Below are positions 28,670-36,264 of a DNA stretch of 64,000 bases, one piece after another; the first letter of the stretch is position 1, and the number at the start of each line of letters is the position of its first letter. The notes beneath the pieces are model-generated. The model saw nothing but the letters and a program-made list of their open reading frames with translations. It had not been told where the DNA came from and made no database searches. The translations under genes and the position numbers were made by a program. Origin of the DNA: Limnobacter olei (GTDB taxonomy: Bacteria > Pseudomonadota > Gammaproteobacteria > Burkholderiales > Burkholderiaceae_B); NCBI RefSeq assembly GCF_029087225.1, contig NZ_JARFJD010000010.1:1-64000 (forward strand), given 5' to 3'.

Positions 28670-29602
28670 ATGATGCAACTACAAGTCAAAGCCAAATCGG
28701 GTCTGCATGCTGGGGCGGTCTGGAACCTGAGCAAATCATTTGTCACACTGGGTGGTTCAGCAAGGGCAGATATTTTTCTTTGTGATCCAGAGATCCCCGA
28801 TTCTTTGATTACCCTCAGCCGTTATGGTCGACGCTATGTCATCGAGGGTATCGACCCTGGGGCCAAACTCCTGTCGCCTGACAATAGCAAGGTAGAAAAC
28901 ACCTTGTTTCCCTCTCAAACTGTCACGCTGGACTATCGTCACATTCAGTTGGATTTTACCTTGGTCACGGCCGGGCAAGGTCTTGCAGCCAGAATGGGAG
29001 ATGGGTCTTTTCGATTGCTCCATACATTCCTGCGGTTTTTACAGGGTTTGGGCGCACGTGCAATCGTCGCTTTTTTGTTCATTGTAGGTCTTTTGTTAAC
29101 GTCAATGATTCTGTTTTTCGGGACGGCAGGTGTGGCGAAAACACAAGCCAGCATGCTGGATAGAAAAGGGCCCGAAATTGAGAAGGCAGAAGATGTACCG
29201 ATTGGCGTCACGATGGCTATTAACGTGATTCGTGATCTTGAACAGTTCGCACAGCAACTCAACACCAAAGGGATTTCCGTTCAACGCGAAGAGAATCGCG
29301 TAAAAATCACTGCCGAGCTTTCCCGTGTTCAAGGCATGGCGCTGGAGCAACAACTATCAGCTTACGCGCGTGACTATGGCCAGTTCGTAGAGCTTGCTGC
29401 AACCATGAACTTCACTGATGAACAGATCAAAGTAGATTCTATTGAGGTGGAGCAAATTGTGCTGGGCCGTGCTCCTGCAGTGGTGTTGCGTGACGGAGCG
29501 ATGCTGTTTGAAGGTGGTAGTTACAACGGCCTGACTATTTCCAGCATCGGCATGAACAAGGTTGTTTTCAAGGGTGTTGCAACCTATGAGGTGCCACTGT
29601 GA
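28670..29602 (+). CDS. sctD: Inner-membrane ring protein SctD
   Basis: 310 residues. An N-terminal FHA-like cytoplasmic domain (about 1-105) is followed by one membrane helix (about 125-147, AIVAFLFIVGLLLTSMILFF) and a periplasmic part with ring-building modules (DLEQFAQQLNTKGISVQREENRVKITAEL). This layout is that of YscD/PrgH-type proteins, which form the outer circle of the inner-membrane ring around SctJ and hold the cytoplasmic sorting platform. At 310 residues it is short for the family (usually about 390-420), suggesting fewer periplasmic modules. Its stop overlaps the sctN start. Confidence 0.8.
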   Translation: MMQLQVKAKSGLHAGAVWNLSKSFVTLGGSARADIFLCDPEIPDSLITLSRYGRRYVIEGIDPGAKLLSPDNSKVENTLFPSQTVTLDYRHIQLDFTLVTAGQGLAARMGDGSFRLLHTFLRFLQGLGARAIVAFLFIVGLLLTSMILFFGTAGVAKTQASMLDRKGPEIEKAEDVPIGVTMAINVIRDLEQFAQQLNTKGISVQREENRVKITAELSRVQGMALEQQLSAYARDYGQFVELAATMNFTDEQIKVDSIEVEQIVLGRAPAVVLRDGAMLFEGGSYNGLTISSIGMNKVVFKGVATYEVPL

Positions 29603-30984
29603 TGCAAGCTCATACAAACGCCGAACTCGACCCTGGAGTTCTCGATCTACTTCGGGAGCGGCTTGTTAACCTCAACCCGGTTCGTCGAATTGGCTATGTT
29701 TCCGAAATTGTTGTCTCTGTGGTCAAGGCTCATTTGCCCAATGTGTTACTGGGCGAACTTTGTGAAATTGAGGCCAATGACGGTCGAGTTGTACTCGGTG
29801 AGGTGATCGCCTTCACTGAAAATCTTGCAACCATTTCCTGTCTACAATCCGTGGTTGGTATTGCACTGGGTGCGACAGTCCGGCCCATGGGCCGTCCTCA
29901 CTGTGTCAAGCCGCATCAACGTCAATTGTCACTTATTCTTGATGGTATGGGCCGCAATCTTGCCGATCCTGTCAATCCATTTGATAGTGTGCTGTCGGTC
30001 GATCCAGATGCAAGCCCGGTCATTCGTCCGGCACCACCGGCAACAAGTCGCCCGCCAGTCAGTCAGGCATTAACAACACAGGTCCGGTTGATCGACAATG
30101 TATTGAGTCTGGGTGTGGGGCAACGGGTGGGTATATTCGCCCCGCCTGGTTGCGGAAAAAGTACCTTGATGGCCCAGATTGTGCGCGGTGCAAAAGTGGA
30201 TGCGGTGGTGTTCGGTCTCGTTGGCGAACGTGGCCGTGAGCTGCGCGAATTTATCGAGAATGAAATCGATACCACGATTCGCCAACGCAGCTTCTTTGTG
30301 TGCGCAACCTCTGATAAATCTCCGATTGAACGTGTTCGAGCAGCATTCACAGCCATGTCAATTGCTGAACATCTTCGTGATCAAGGCAAATCGGTTTTGT
30401 TGTTGATTGATTCCATCACCCGACTTGCCCGAGCGCAGCGGGAAATCGGCTTGATGGCAGGCGAGCCCGCGACCCAGGCGGGTTTTACTCCTTCCGTGTA
30501 TTCCATTCTTCCTGCTTTGGTCGAGCGTGCTGGCCGCACGGAAACTGGCTCCATCACTGCAATTTTTACTGTATTGATGGAAGGCGATCGCATCGAAGAC
30601 GATCCCATTGCAAGCGAGGCAAAAAGCTTGCTCGATGGTCATATTGTGCTGAGCCCCAAGCTGGTTGAGCGCAACCATTTTCCTGCCATTGATCCACTGC
30701 GTAGCCTTTCCCGCGTGATGCACTCTGTCGCGGACAACCGAACCAAAAATGCTGCTGCCGGGCTTCGCAGAATTTATTCCTTGTATCAAGAAGTGGAGCT
30801 GCTGGTGCGGTTGAATGAGTACAAGCAGGGTACTGATCCCCTTATCGATGAGGCCGTGCGTGTCAAACCCCTGCTCGATGAATGGTGCCGCCAAGGCAGA
30901 ATGCAAGCTGTTTCGCCAAATGCCGCAATTGTTGAGCTTGAGGAGCTGGTCTCCAGATTTTTGACCATTGCAGAACAAGCATAG
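29599..30984 (+). CDS. sctN: Type III secretion ATPase SctN
   Basis: 461 residues. Start is either the GTG at 29599 or the ATG directly after it, both overlapping the sctD stop. The protein is an F1-like hexameric ATPase: Walker A is APPGCGKST, Walker B VLLLIDSITRLARAQREIG, and the family signature PSVYSILPALVERAG is intact. It unfolds substrates and releases chaperones at the base of the injectisome, in the cytoplasm with SctL and SctO. Similarity to FliI is expected; the gene context makes it the injectisome form. sctO follows with a one-base overlap. Confidence 0.96.
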   Translation: MMQAHTNAELDPGVLDLLRERLVNLNPVRRIGYVSEIVVSVVKAHLPNVLLGELCEIEANDGRVVLGEVIAFTENLATISCLQSVVGIALGATVRPMGRPHCVKPHQRQLSLILDGMGRNLADPVNPFDSVLSVDPDASPVIRPAPPATSRPPVSQALTTQVRLIDNVLSLGVGQRVGIFAPPGCGKSTLMAQIVRGAKVDAVVFGLVGERGRELREFIENEIDTTIRQRSFFVCATSDKSPIERVRAAFTAMSIAEHLRDQGKSVLLLIDSITRLARAQREIGLMAGEPATQAGFTPSVYSILPALVERAGRTETGSITAIFTVLMEGDRIEDDPIASEAKSLLDGHIVLSPKLVERNHFPAIDPLRSLSRVMHSVADNRTKNAAAGLRRIYSLYQEVELLVRLNEYKQGTDPLIDEAVRVKPLLDEWCRQGRMQAVSPNAAIVELEELVSRFLTIAEQA

Positions 30985-31403
30985 TGAAGATGGATTCAAT
31001 CGACAAGGATTTAAAAGCACTTCTTCGAATTCGTCAGATGCGCTCAGATTCATTGAGTAGAGCTGCACGCATGCGTGAAATGGAACGAAACTTCGCGGCG
31101 AAAGACGTAGAAGACAAGGTAAGTGGTTTAACCACAACCGAGACTCACGTTCGTCAAATACAACACGAGTGCTTGACCGAGTTGGTGAATGGTCACTTTG
31201 TGAAAATTGATCGAGTGGAGGCATTTTCCAAAATGCAATTGCAAGGTGCGAAACGAATCATGGATGCGAATCGTGAGATTGATCTAGCCCAGAAGCACTT
31301 GGAGGTCTCCAAGGAAATGCTTGAAGAAAGTCTTCAAAAATCCAGGGCTGCTGAAAAGAGAAAAATCGCGATTCAAGAGGTTATCGAATGGCGCAAGAAC
31401 TGA
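30984..31403 (+). CDS. sctO: Type III secretion stalk protein SctO
   Basis: 139 residues, nearly all charged alpha-helix with heptad character, consistent with the two-helix coiled coil of YscO/FliJ stalk proteins. Start is the GTG at 30984, overlapping the sctN stop by one base, or the ATG six bases later. Sequence conservation in this family is weak, so the call rests on size, coiled-coil nature and the standard position between sctN and sctQ. The stalk links the ATPase hexamer to SctV. It overlaps sctQ by 16 bases. Confidence 0.85.
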   Translation: MKMDSIDKDLKALLRIRQMRSDSLSRAARMREMERNFAAKDVEDKVSGLTTTETHVRQIQHECLTELVNGHFVKIDRVEAFSKMQLQGAKRIMDANREIDLAQKHLEVSKEMLEESLQKSRAAEKRKIAIQEVIEWRKN

Positions 31404-32500
31404 ACTCCGATGTAGAAATTATTGAGAATTCATTTGGCGAGAGACCTCAATCCTGGCCAATCTCGGAATTACGAAAGATTGGTTACGACATGGTATCCAC
31501 TCAAATCTATTCTCGCAGCAGCAATCAAGTTCAGTATAGCTACCCCTTTGAGTCGCCAACAGTCGAAGGGCTTTCGCTTCGCTACACACAGAACTTTCCT
31601 TACACCAGTGGGCTCAATACCAGCGTGTGGTTGCTTGCCTTCACTGAAGACGGAAACCAGATTGATCTGGCCGTTGATCCAGCTTATGTCTACCAACGCA
31701 CTGGTTGCATGGTTTCACCACGTTTGGTCCATTGGGATTCAGCGGGCCTTGTGTCCATGTTCGACATAGTCTCCAGCGCGATTAGTGAGCTCGCACTGAT
31801 GCTCAATTTACAGGTCCACCGTTTTCTAAGCCTTGAGGAATGGCCCGATCAGGCACCCGCAACATACCTTGCTCTGGATCATCGTCGTGAGTGCAAGGTC
31901 GTGATGGCCACCGACGCCCCTACGTTACAAAGTCTGGATCGAAAAATAAGAACTTACAGTACTGATTTCTGGAAAAACCATCAAAGGATGGGGTGTGCAA
32001 TTCGCATACCTACAACCATTTTGCTCTACCCCACACGGAGCTTGTGGGGTGCTCACGAATTGGCTTTACTGGAACCTGGCGATCTTCTTGCCTTGCAAAA
32101 CTTTTATGTTCGGAATCAGGGTATTCGAATTCGGGGTGGTATTCGATTCAAAAATCACAAAAATCTGAGGAAACAATTTGAGGTATTTATTCAAATGAAT
32201 GAAGAAGACACAAGACTGTATTTCGGCTCTGATGACATCAACGCTTCTGCTGGTCATGACGATAATTTCAATGACAATCAGATTGCGCCACTTGAGGAGA
32301 TTGAACTTGAAATTCACGCGGGCAAAACAACTGTGTTGTTTAACGATCTGTGCAACGTCCAGGCGGGTACTTTGATTGAGCTTCGTGAGCACTCGTTGCC
32401 ATTTGTTCGCTTGTGCGTGATGGGGTCACCCATACTCGAAGGAGAACTCGTGAATTTTCAAGATCAAGTCATGATTCAAGTGACCAAGCGATTGGATTGA
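31388..32500 (+). CDS. sctQ: Cytoplasmic sorting-platform (C-ring) protein SctQ
   Basis: 370 residues. The C-terminal 70 residues are a SpoA/FliN-type domain (LEEIELEIHAGKTTVLFNDL, then GSPILEGELVNFQDQVMIQV), the hallmark of SctQ; the long N-terminal part is variable as in YscQ. SctQ builds the cytoplasmic pods with SctK and SctL. An in-frame ATG at 32195 (residue 270), with GAGG upstream at somewhat long spacing, could give a separate SpoA-only product as known for several SctQ genes. ATG start lies within the end of sctO. Confidence 0.88.
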   Translation: MAQELNSDVEIIENSFGERPQSWPISELRKIGYDMVSTQIYSRSSNQVQYSYPFESPTVEGLSLRYTQNFPYTSGLNTSVWLLAFTEDGNQIDLAVDPAYVYQRTGCMVSPRLVHWDSAGLVSMFDIVSSAISELALMLNLQVHRFLSLEEWPDQAPATYLALDHRRECKVVMATDAPTLQSLDRKIRTYSTDFWKNHQRMGCAIRIPTTILLYPTRSLWGAHELALLEPGDLLALQNFYVRNQGIRIRGGIRFKNHKNLRKQFEVFIQMNEEDTRLYFGSDDINASAGHDDNFNDNQIAPLEEIELEIHAGKTTVLFNDLCNVQAGTLIELREHSLPFVRLCVMGSPILEGELVNFQDQVMIQVTKRLD

Positions 32501-32507
32501 GCTCGCC

Positions 32508-33161
32508 ATGCAAGAGTCGATTAATCCAATAGGTCTGGTAGTCACCATTGCCTCACTGTCAGTTCTGCCGCTGGTTGCAGTAACAGCGACCTCATTTTTG
32601 AAAATTTCCGCAGTGCTCCTGATATTGCGAAATGCAATCGGGGTACAGCAGGTACCCTCCAACATGGTGTTATATGGTATTTCCATGGTGATGAGTCTTC
32701 TCATCATGGGGCCTGTACTGACCGATGCCGGCCAGCGCTTTGCACCCGAGGGAAAAATGCCAGTGACTGGTGTAGAGGTACTGACATCTATCAACGAGGC
32801 TGTACCACCTTTCAAGCAGTTCATGATGAACAACGTGAATCCTGATTATCTGGAAAAGTTTTACAGCACAGCTCAACAATTTCAAAAAAAGTACGACGCG
32901 GCACCAGTCACTAAATCAGATCTGTTTGTAGTCATGCCCGCATTCGTGGCATCGGAATTGGCAGAGGCGTTCAGAATCGGTCTTTACCTCTATCTTCCTT
33001 TTGTGATTATTGATCTTGCCGTATCAAGTGCACTGATGGCGCTGGGAATGATGATGGTATCACCCATGTCACTTACGGTTCCACTGAAGATTGTCCTGTT
33101 TGTTGCCATCGAAGGATGGGCCAAAATCCTACAGGGTCTGGTCAATTCTTATCTGGGATAA
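32508..33161 (+). CDS. sctR: Export apparatus protein SctR
   Basis: 217 residues, with four membrane helices and highly conserved family blocks: LKISAVLLILRNAIGVQQVPSNMVLYG near the start and VVMPAFVASELAEAFRIGLYLYLPFVIIDLAVSSALMALGMMMVSP later. SctR forms the pentameric core of the export gate with SctS and SctT. The gene begins 7 bases after the sctQ stop and is followed at once by sctS, as in nearly all type III systems. Confidence 0.96.
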   Translation: MQESINPIGLVVTIASLSVLPLVAVTATSFLKISAVLLILRNAIGVQQVPSNMVLYGISMVMSLLIMGPVLTDAGQRFAPEGKMPVTGVEVLTSINEAVPPFKQFMMNNVNPDYLEKFYSTAQQFQKKYDAAPVTKSDLFVVMPAFVASELAEAFRIGLYLYLPFVIIDLAVSSALMALGMMMVSPMSLTVPLKIVLFVAIEGWAKILQGLVNSYLG

Positions 33162-33164
33162 TTG

Positions 33165-33419
33165 ATGCTTAGCTACTATGTAAACCAAGCGCTTTGGTTG
33201 TCTTTTCTGGTGGCTGCACCTGTGGTCATTGTCACCATGGTGATCGGTTTTGTACTGGGTTTTATCCAGGCAATTTTTCAGTTGCAAGACCAGGCATTGC
33301 CTTTTGGCATCAAACTGTTGTGTGTCACTTTGGTGCTGGTGTTACTTGGGCCCTGGATGGCAGGCACGCTGATGCAATTCACCGAGGCCATTCTTAATCT
33401 GATTGCCTTACCGGGGTAA
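33165..33419 (+). CDS. sctS: Export apparatus protein SctS
   Basis: 84 residues from the ATG at 33165, three bases after the sctR stop; a TTG directly before it is less likely. Two membrane helices form the hairpin typical of SctS/FliQ, with the conserved segments ALWLSFLVAAPVVIVTMVIGFVLGFIQA and the connecting loop IFQLQDQALPFGIKL. Four copies wrap the SctR-SctT core. Position between sctR and sctT is canonical. Confidence 0.95.
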   Translation: MLSYYVNQALWLSFLVAAPVVIVTMVIGFVLGFIQAIFQLQDQALPFGIKLLCVTLVLVLLGPWMAGTLMQFTEAILNLIALPG

Positions 33420-33423
33420 TCAA

Positions 33424-34224
33424 GTGGAAGAGCTTTTCATTGGCACGGGGGATCCACTTCGCGAGTTCGTCTCGGTACTTTCTTATTATCTGCCCCGAAC
33501 CATTGCCTTCATGATGTTCTTTCCAATGTTGTCAAAGGGCTATAGCAGCACACTAATTAAAATGTCGGTTGGTAGTGTTTTGGTTCTTTATCCTGCGCTT
33601 GCTTCAACAGAATATTTCACCTCACCTCAAACTGCCCCAGCATTCACTGTACTGACTTTTCTTGGTGAAGTGGTGATTGGAGCCCTGTTGGGTCTCATCA
33701 TCGCCTTTCCCTACTATGCATTCAAAGGATTTGGTGCCTTGGTAGATGTGTACCGTGGAGCTACCTTTTCAGGCCAGGTTACCGGAAACGATTCCGGCGA
33801 AGAACTGCCGATCGAAACCCTTTTCGGTTATTTCTTTACGGCACTTATTCTCGCTGGCCCAGGCTTACATGCGGTCACTGTGCATCTGCTGAAAAGTTAT
33901 CTATTGATGCCCCCAGGAACTTTTAGTCTGATGGGTGCAGAGCTCTGGTTACAAACCTTGTTGCGTCTCACCGCCGATTTTTTGTCATTCGCTGTACTTC
34001 TAAGTGGTCCTGTCTTGGTCGCCATTCTTGCAGTTGAAATTGCAGTCCAGATTATTTCTGCGTTCGCGCAGCAACTTCAGGTTTACAGCATGGAATACAG
34101 TCTGAAAAGTTTGTTCGGCATTCTGGCTTTGGTGGGATTGCTGCACTTTGCGGAGGAGGATATTTTCTGGTTATTCCGCGAATACAGTGAATCATTGAAT
34201 ACCTTGCTGGAGAATACACAATGA
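33424..34224 (+). CDS. sctT: Export apparatus protein SctT
   Basis: 266 residues from the GTG at 33424, four bases after the sctS stop and with GGGGT upstream; an earlier in-frame TTG lies inside sctS. Six to eight hydrophobic helices and the block IAFPYYAFKGFGALVDVYRGATFSGQV are typical of SctT/FliR/SpaR. It completes the export gate together with SctR and SctS. The stop overlaps the sctU start (ATGA). Confidence 0.93.
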   Translation: MEELFIGTGDPLREFVSVLSYYLPRTIAFMMFFPMLSKGYSSTLIKMSVGSVLVLYPALASTEYFTSPQTAPAFTVLTFLGEVVIGALLGLIIAFPYYAFKGFGALVDVYRGATFSGQVTGNDSGEELPIETLFGYFFTALILAGPGLHAVTVHLLKSYLLMPPGTFSLMGAELWLQTLLRLTADFLSFAVLLSGPVLVAILAVEIAVQIISAFAQQLQVYSMEYSLKSLFGILALVGLLHFAEEDIFWLFREYSESLNTLLENTQ

Positions 34225-35321
34225 GTGGAGAAAAAACCCTTCCAGCAACAAAAAAGAAAATAGACGACGCACGCAAGAAAGGTCAGGTGTCGGTTAGTAA
34301 AGACATCATGATTGTGTCCAAATTGATGGTTGTCTACGCGGTCATTTTTTGGCTCATACCAGGTTATCGAAAATACTTCTCGGAATTGATTGATGTGATT
34401 GTGACTTCAGGGTTTGAATCCAATCACCATTTCTCCGCAGATGTCATTTCAGCCGCTTTTCAGGTATTTCTATTGATCACATTCCCACTGGTTGCTGTGT
34501 GTGCTATCACAGCAACCTTACTGACTTGGGCTCAAATTGGTTTTCTGGTGGCTCCTGAAGCGGCTCAACCTTCATTCAAAAAACTTGATTTTGTCCAGAA
34601 TTTCAAAAATATCTTTTCAAAGAAATCGATACTTCAACTGCTGTTATCGCTGTGCAAAGTGGCCATTGTGGCTTGGGTAGTTTTTTTGGTGTTTGCCGGC
34701 ATGTTGAATGACATGGTGTATAGCTACCGGGCCGGTATGGAACAGTTGTTGTTCATTTTGGGGGGAGTTCTAAAAAAAGTAATTTTCATGACTTTGGCCA
34801 CGTTCATTGTAGTGGCGCTCATTGACTGGTTCATCGAGAGAAGCAATTTCCTGAAAAATCTGAAAATGAGTCATAGCGATTTGAAAGAAGAGCAGAAGCA
34901 GTTGTACGGTAATCCAGAAATTATTCAGCATCGCAAGCGTGAACATCGTAATCTTCTTAATTCCTCGTTAAGTCGAATTGATCGTTCTAAAGTGGTTGTG
35001 GCTAACCCAACCCATATTTCAGTTGCACTGGATTATGAACCTGGCATACATGATGTACCTTTTATCGTTGCCATGGGTGAAGATACGGATGCACTCGAAA
35101 TTCGCAAGCGTGCTAAAGAGCTGGGAATTCCAATCATTGTGAATGTGAGGCTGGCGCGGATGATTTACAACGACTGCCTAGAGGATGAGTACATTCAGCG
35201 AGAACATTTGGAGTTAGCCGCTGAAGTCTTTCGTGCGGTCTTTCAGTTGTCCGCTCAAAGTCAGAACGTGTCGTCAGCAATTGACAAGGGATCGCCCAGT
35301 GATTCAACCGGACTGAGTTGA
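34221..35321 (+). CDS. sctU: Substrate-switch protein SctU with autocleavage site
   Basis: 366 residues: four membrane helices in the first 210 residues, then a cytoplasmic domain with the self-cleaving NPTH motif at 262-265 (VVVANPTHISVAL). Cleavage between Asn and Pro is needed in this family to switch from early to later substrates. The N-terminal KTLPATKKKIDDARKKGQVSVSKD is the usual family beginning. It is the last gene of the plus-strand block. Its final 61 bases overlap the last gene of the opposing block. Confidence 0.96.
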   Translation: MSGEKTLPATKKKIDDARKKGQVSVSKDIMIVSKLMVVYAVIFWLIPGYRKYFSELIDVIVTSGFESNHHFSADVISAAFQVFLLITFPLVAVCAITATLLTWAQIGFLVAPEAAQPSFKKLDFVQNFKNIFSKKSILQLLLSLCKVAIVAWVVFLVFAGMLNDMVYSYRAGMEQLLFILGGVLKKVIFMTLATFIVVALIDWFIERSNFLKNLKMSHSDLKEEQKQLYGNPEIIQHRKREHRNLLNSSLSRIDRSKVVVANPTHISVALDYEPGIHDVPFIVAMGEDTDALEIRKRAKELGIPIIVNVRLARMIYNDCLEDEYIQREHLELAAEVFRAVFQLSAQSQNVSSAIDKGSPSDSTGLS

Positions 35322-35542
35322 TTAATCGGGCAGCCACCAGTTTTTATGACTTCGGCCTTTTCATTGACTTCAATACCCGAGATTTTGCTGCACATACCCA
35401 GAAGAGTTTGAAGTTGTTGGATCGGCATGACAACATGAATGGGTTCACAGCTTTGGGTGCCAGTGTTCAACCTTAAAGACAGCGTGGCGCAGTCATCGTG
35501 CTCACGTACTTCAAGTACCTCATTGACAAAAATTCCGCTCAT
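35261..35542 (-). CDS. Small protein of unknown function at the end of the minus-strand T3SS block
   Basis: 93 residues, starting 4 bases after the previous stop with GGAG at correct spacing, which supports it being translated. It has two cysteines in the middle (GTQSCEP, GMCSK) and one near the end (GGCPIN), no signal peptide and no hydrophobic helix. The C-terminal 20 residues are encoded opposite the end of sctU. I do not recognise it; a secretion chaperone or an accessory protein would suit the place and size, but nothing in the sequence proves this. Confidence 0.6.
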   Translation of the reverse strand: MSGIFVNEVLEVREHDDCATLSLRLNTGTQSCEPIHVVMPIQQLQTLLGMCSKISGIEVNEKAEVIKTGGCPINQLSPVESLGDPLSIADDTF

Positions 35543-35545
35543 CTT

Positions 35546-36244
35546 TTACTCCATGAGTTTAATGTGTTCCCGCGCTTTCGATGCATCGGCAATTAAACCG
35601 AAACTGCCTCTTCTCACAGAAGCAATGCCTCTAAAAAGCCGCAGCCTTTCTCGCAATTGATTGTTCATGGCCTGTTCAATCAAATCATGTTTCTCTTGCC
35701 GTTCGCCATGAAATCTGAGGAAGTACATTGGGTCGCCTACACGAAGTACCAGATCGCCTTTTAGGCTGTCCCATTCCAACGCAAAGTTCAGTGCTCTTTG
35801 CCATGCGTAAATATCAAATCGGCCAGGGATCAGGTTCCAGTTCAGGGAATCGCTTTCCCCCAGACTGGGGTGCATTTGCTCCACTTCAATAGGCTCATCC
35901 GCAAAAAACAGGTAAGGGGTAGGAATCTGCAGAACTACCCGTTCTGGTTTTCGCCAGGTATTTCTTGGTTGAATTTTGACAAATTTTGAAATTCGATTTG
36001 GAGCGATACTCGTAAAGGGATAAACGGGTCGGATGGTGAATCCACCCTCTTCGTCAACCCTGCGGAGGCGCAATGCGAACGCACTACACACCATGTAGGT
36101 GTTGTCGAAAAAGTGTCGTAACGCTGGGCACGACAAAAAACCCTTTGACAGTCCATTCCGATCTTTGGGCGGAATGAACTTTTGAGGTGCTGGGTAGGCA
36201 AAAGCTGCTTTTTCTGCGATATTGACCCAAGCAACCTTTGCCAT
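35546..36244 (-). CDS. Unknown soluble protein in the T3SS operon
   Basis: 232 residues from the ATG at 36244, which is well spaced from AAAGGTG; the in-frame GTG at 36256 falls within that site. The protein is rich in aromatic and basic residues (YPFTSIAPNRISKFVKIQP, FDIYAWQRALNFALEWDS), soluble, and without signal peptide or membrane helix. No family was recognised. It sits between the 674-residue protein and a 93-residue protein in the same run of genes, so it could be an effector or a partner of the secreted proteins; that is inference from position only. Confidence 0.65.
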   Translation of the reverse strand: MAKVAWVNIAEKAAFAYPAPQKFIPPKDRNGLSKGFLSCPALRHFFDNTYMVCSAFALRLRRVDEEGGFTIRPVYPFTSIAPNRISKFVKIQPRNTWRKPERVVLQIPTPYLFFADEPIEVEQMHPSLGESDSLNWNLIPGRFDIYAWQRALNFALEWDSLKGDLVLRVGDPMYFLRFHGERQEKHDLIEQAMNNQLRERLRLFRGIASVRRGSFGLIADASKAREHIKLME

Positions 36245-36264
36245 TTTGAAGTTCACCTTTTTAG

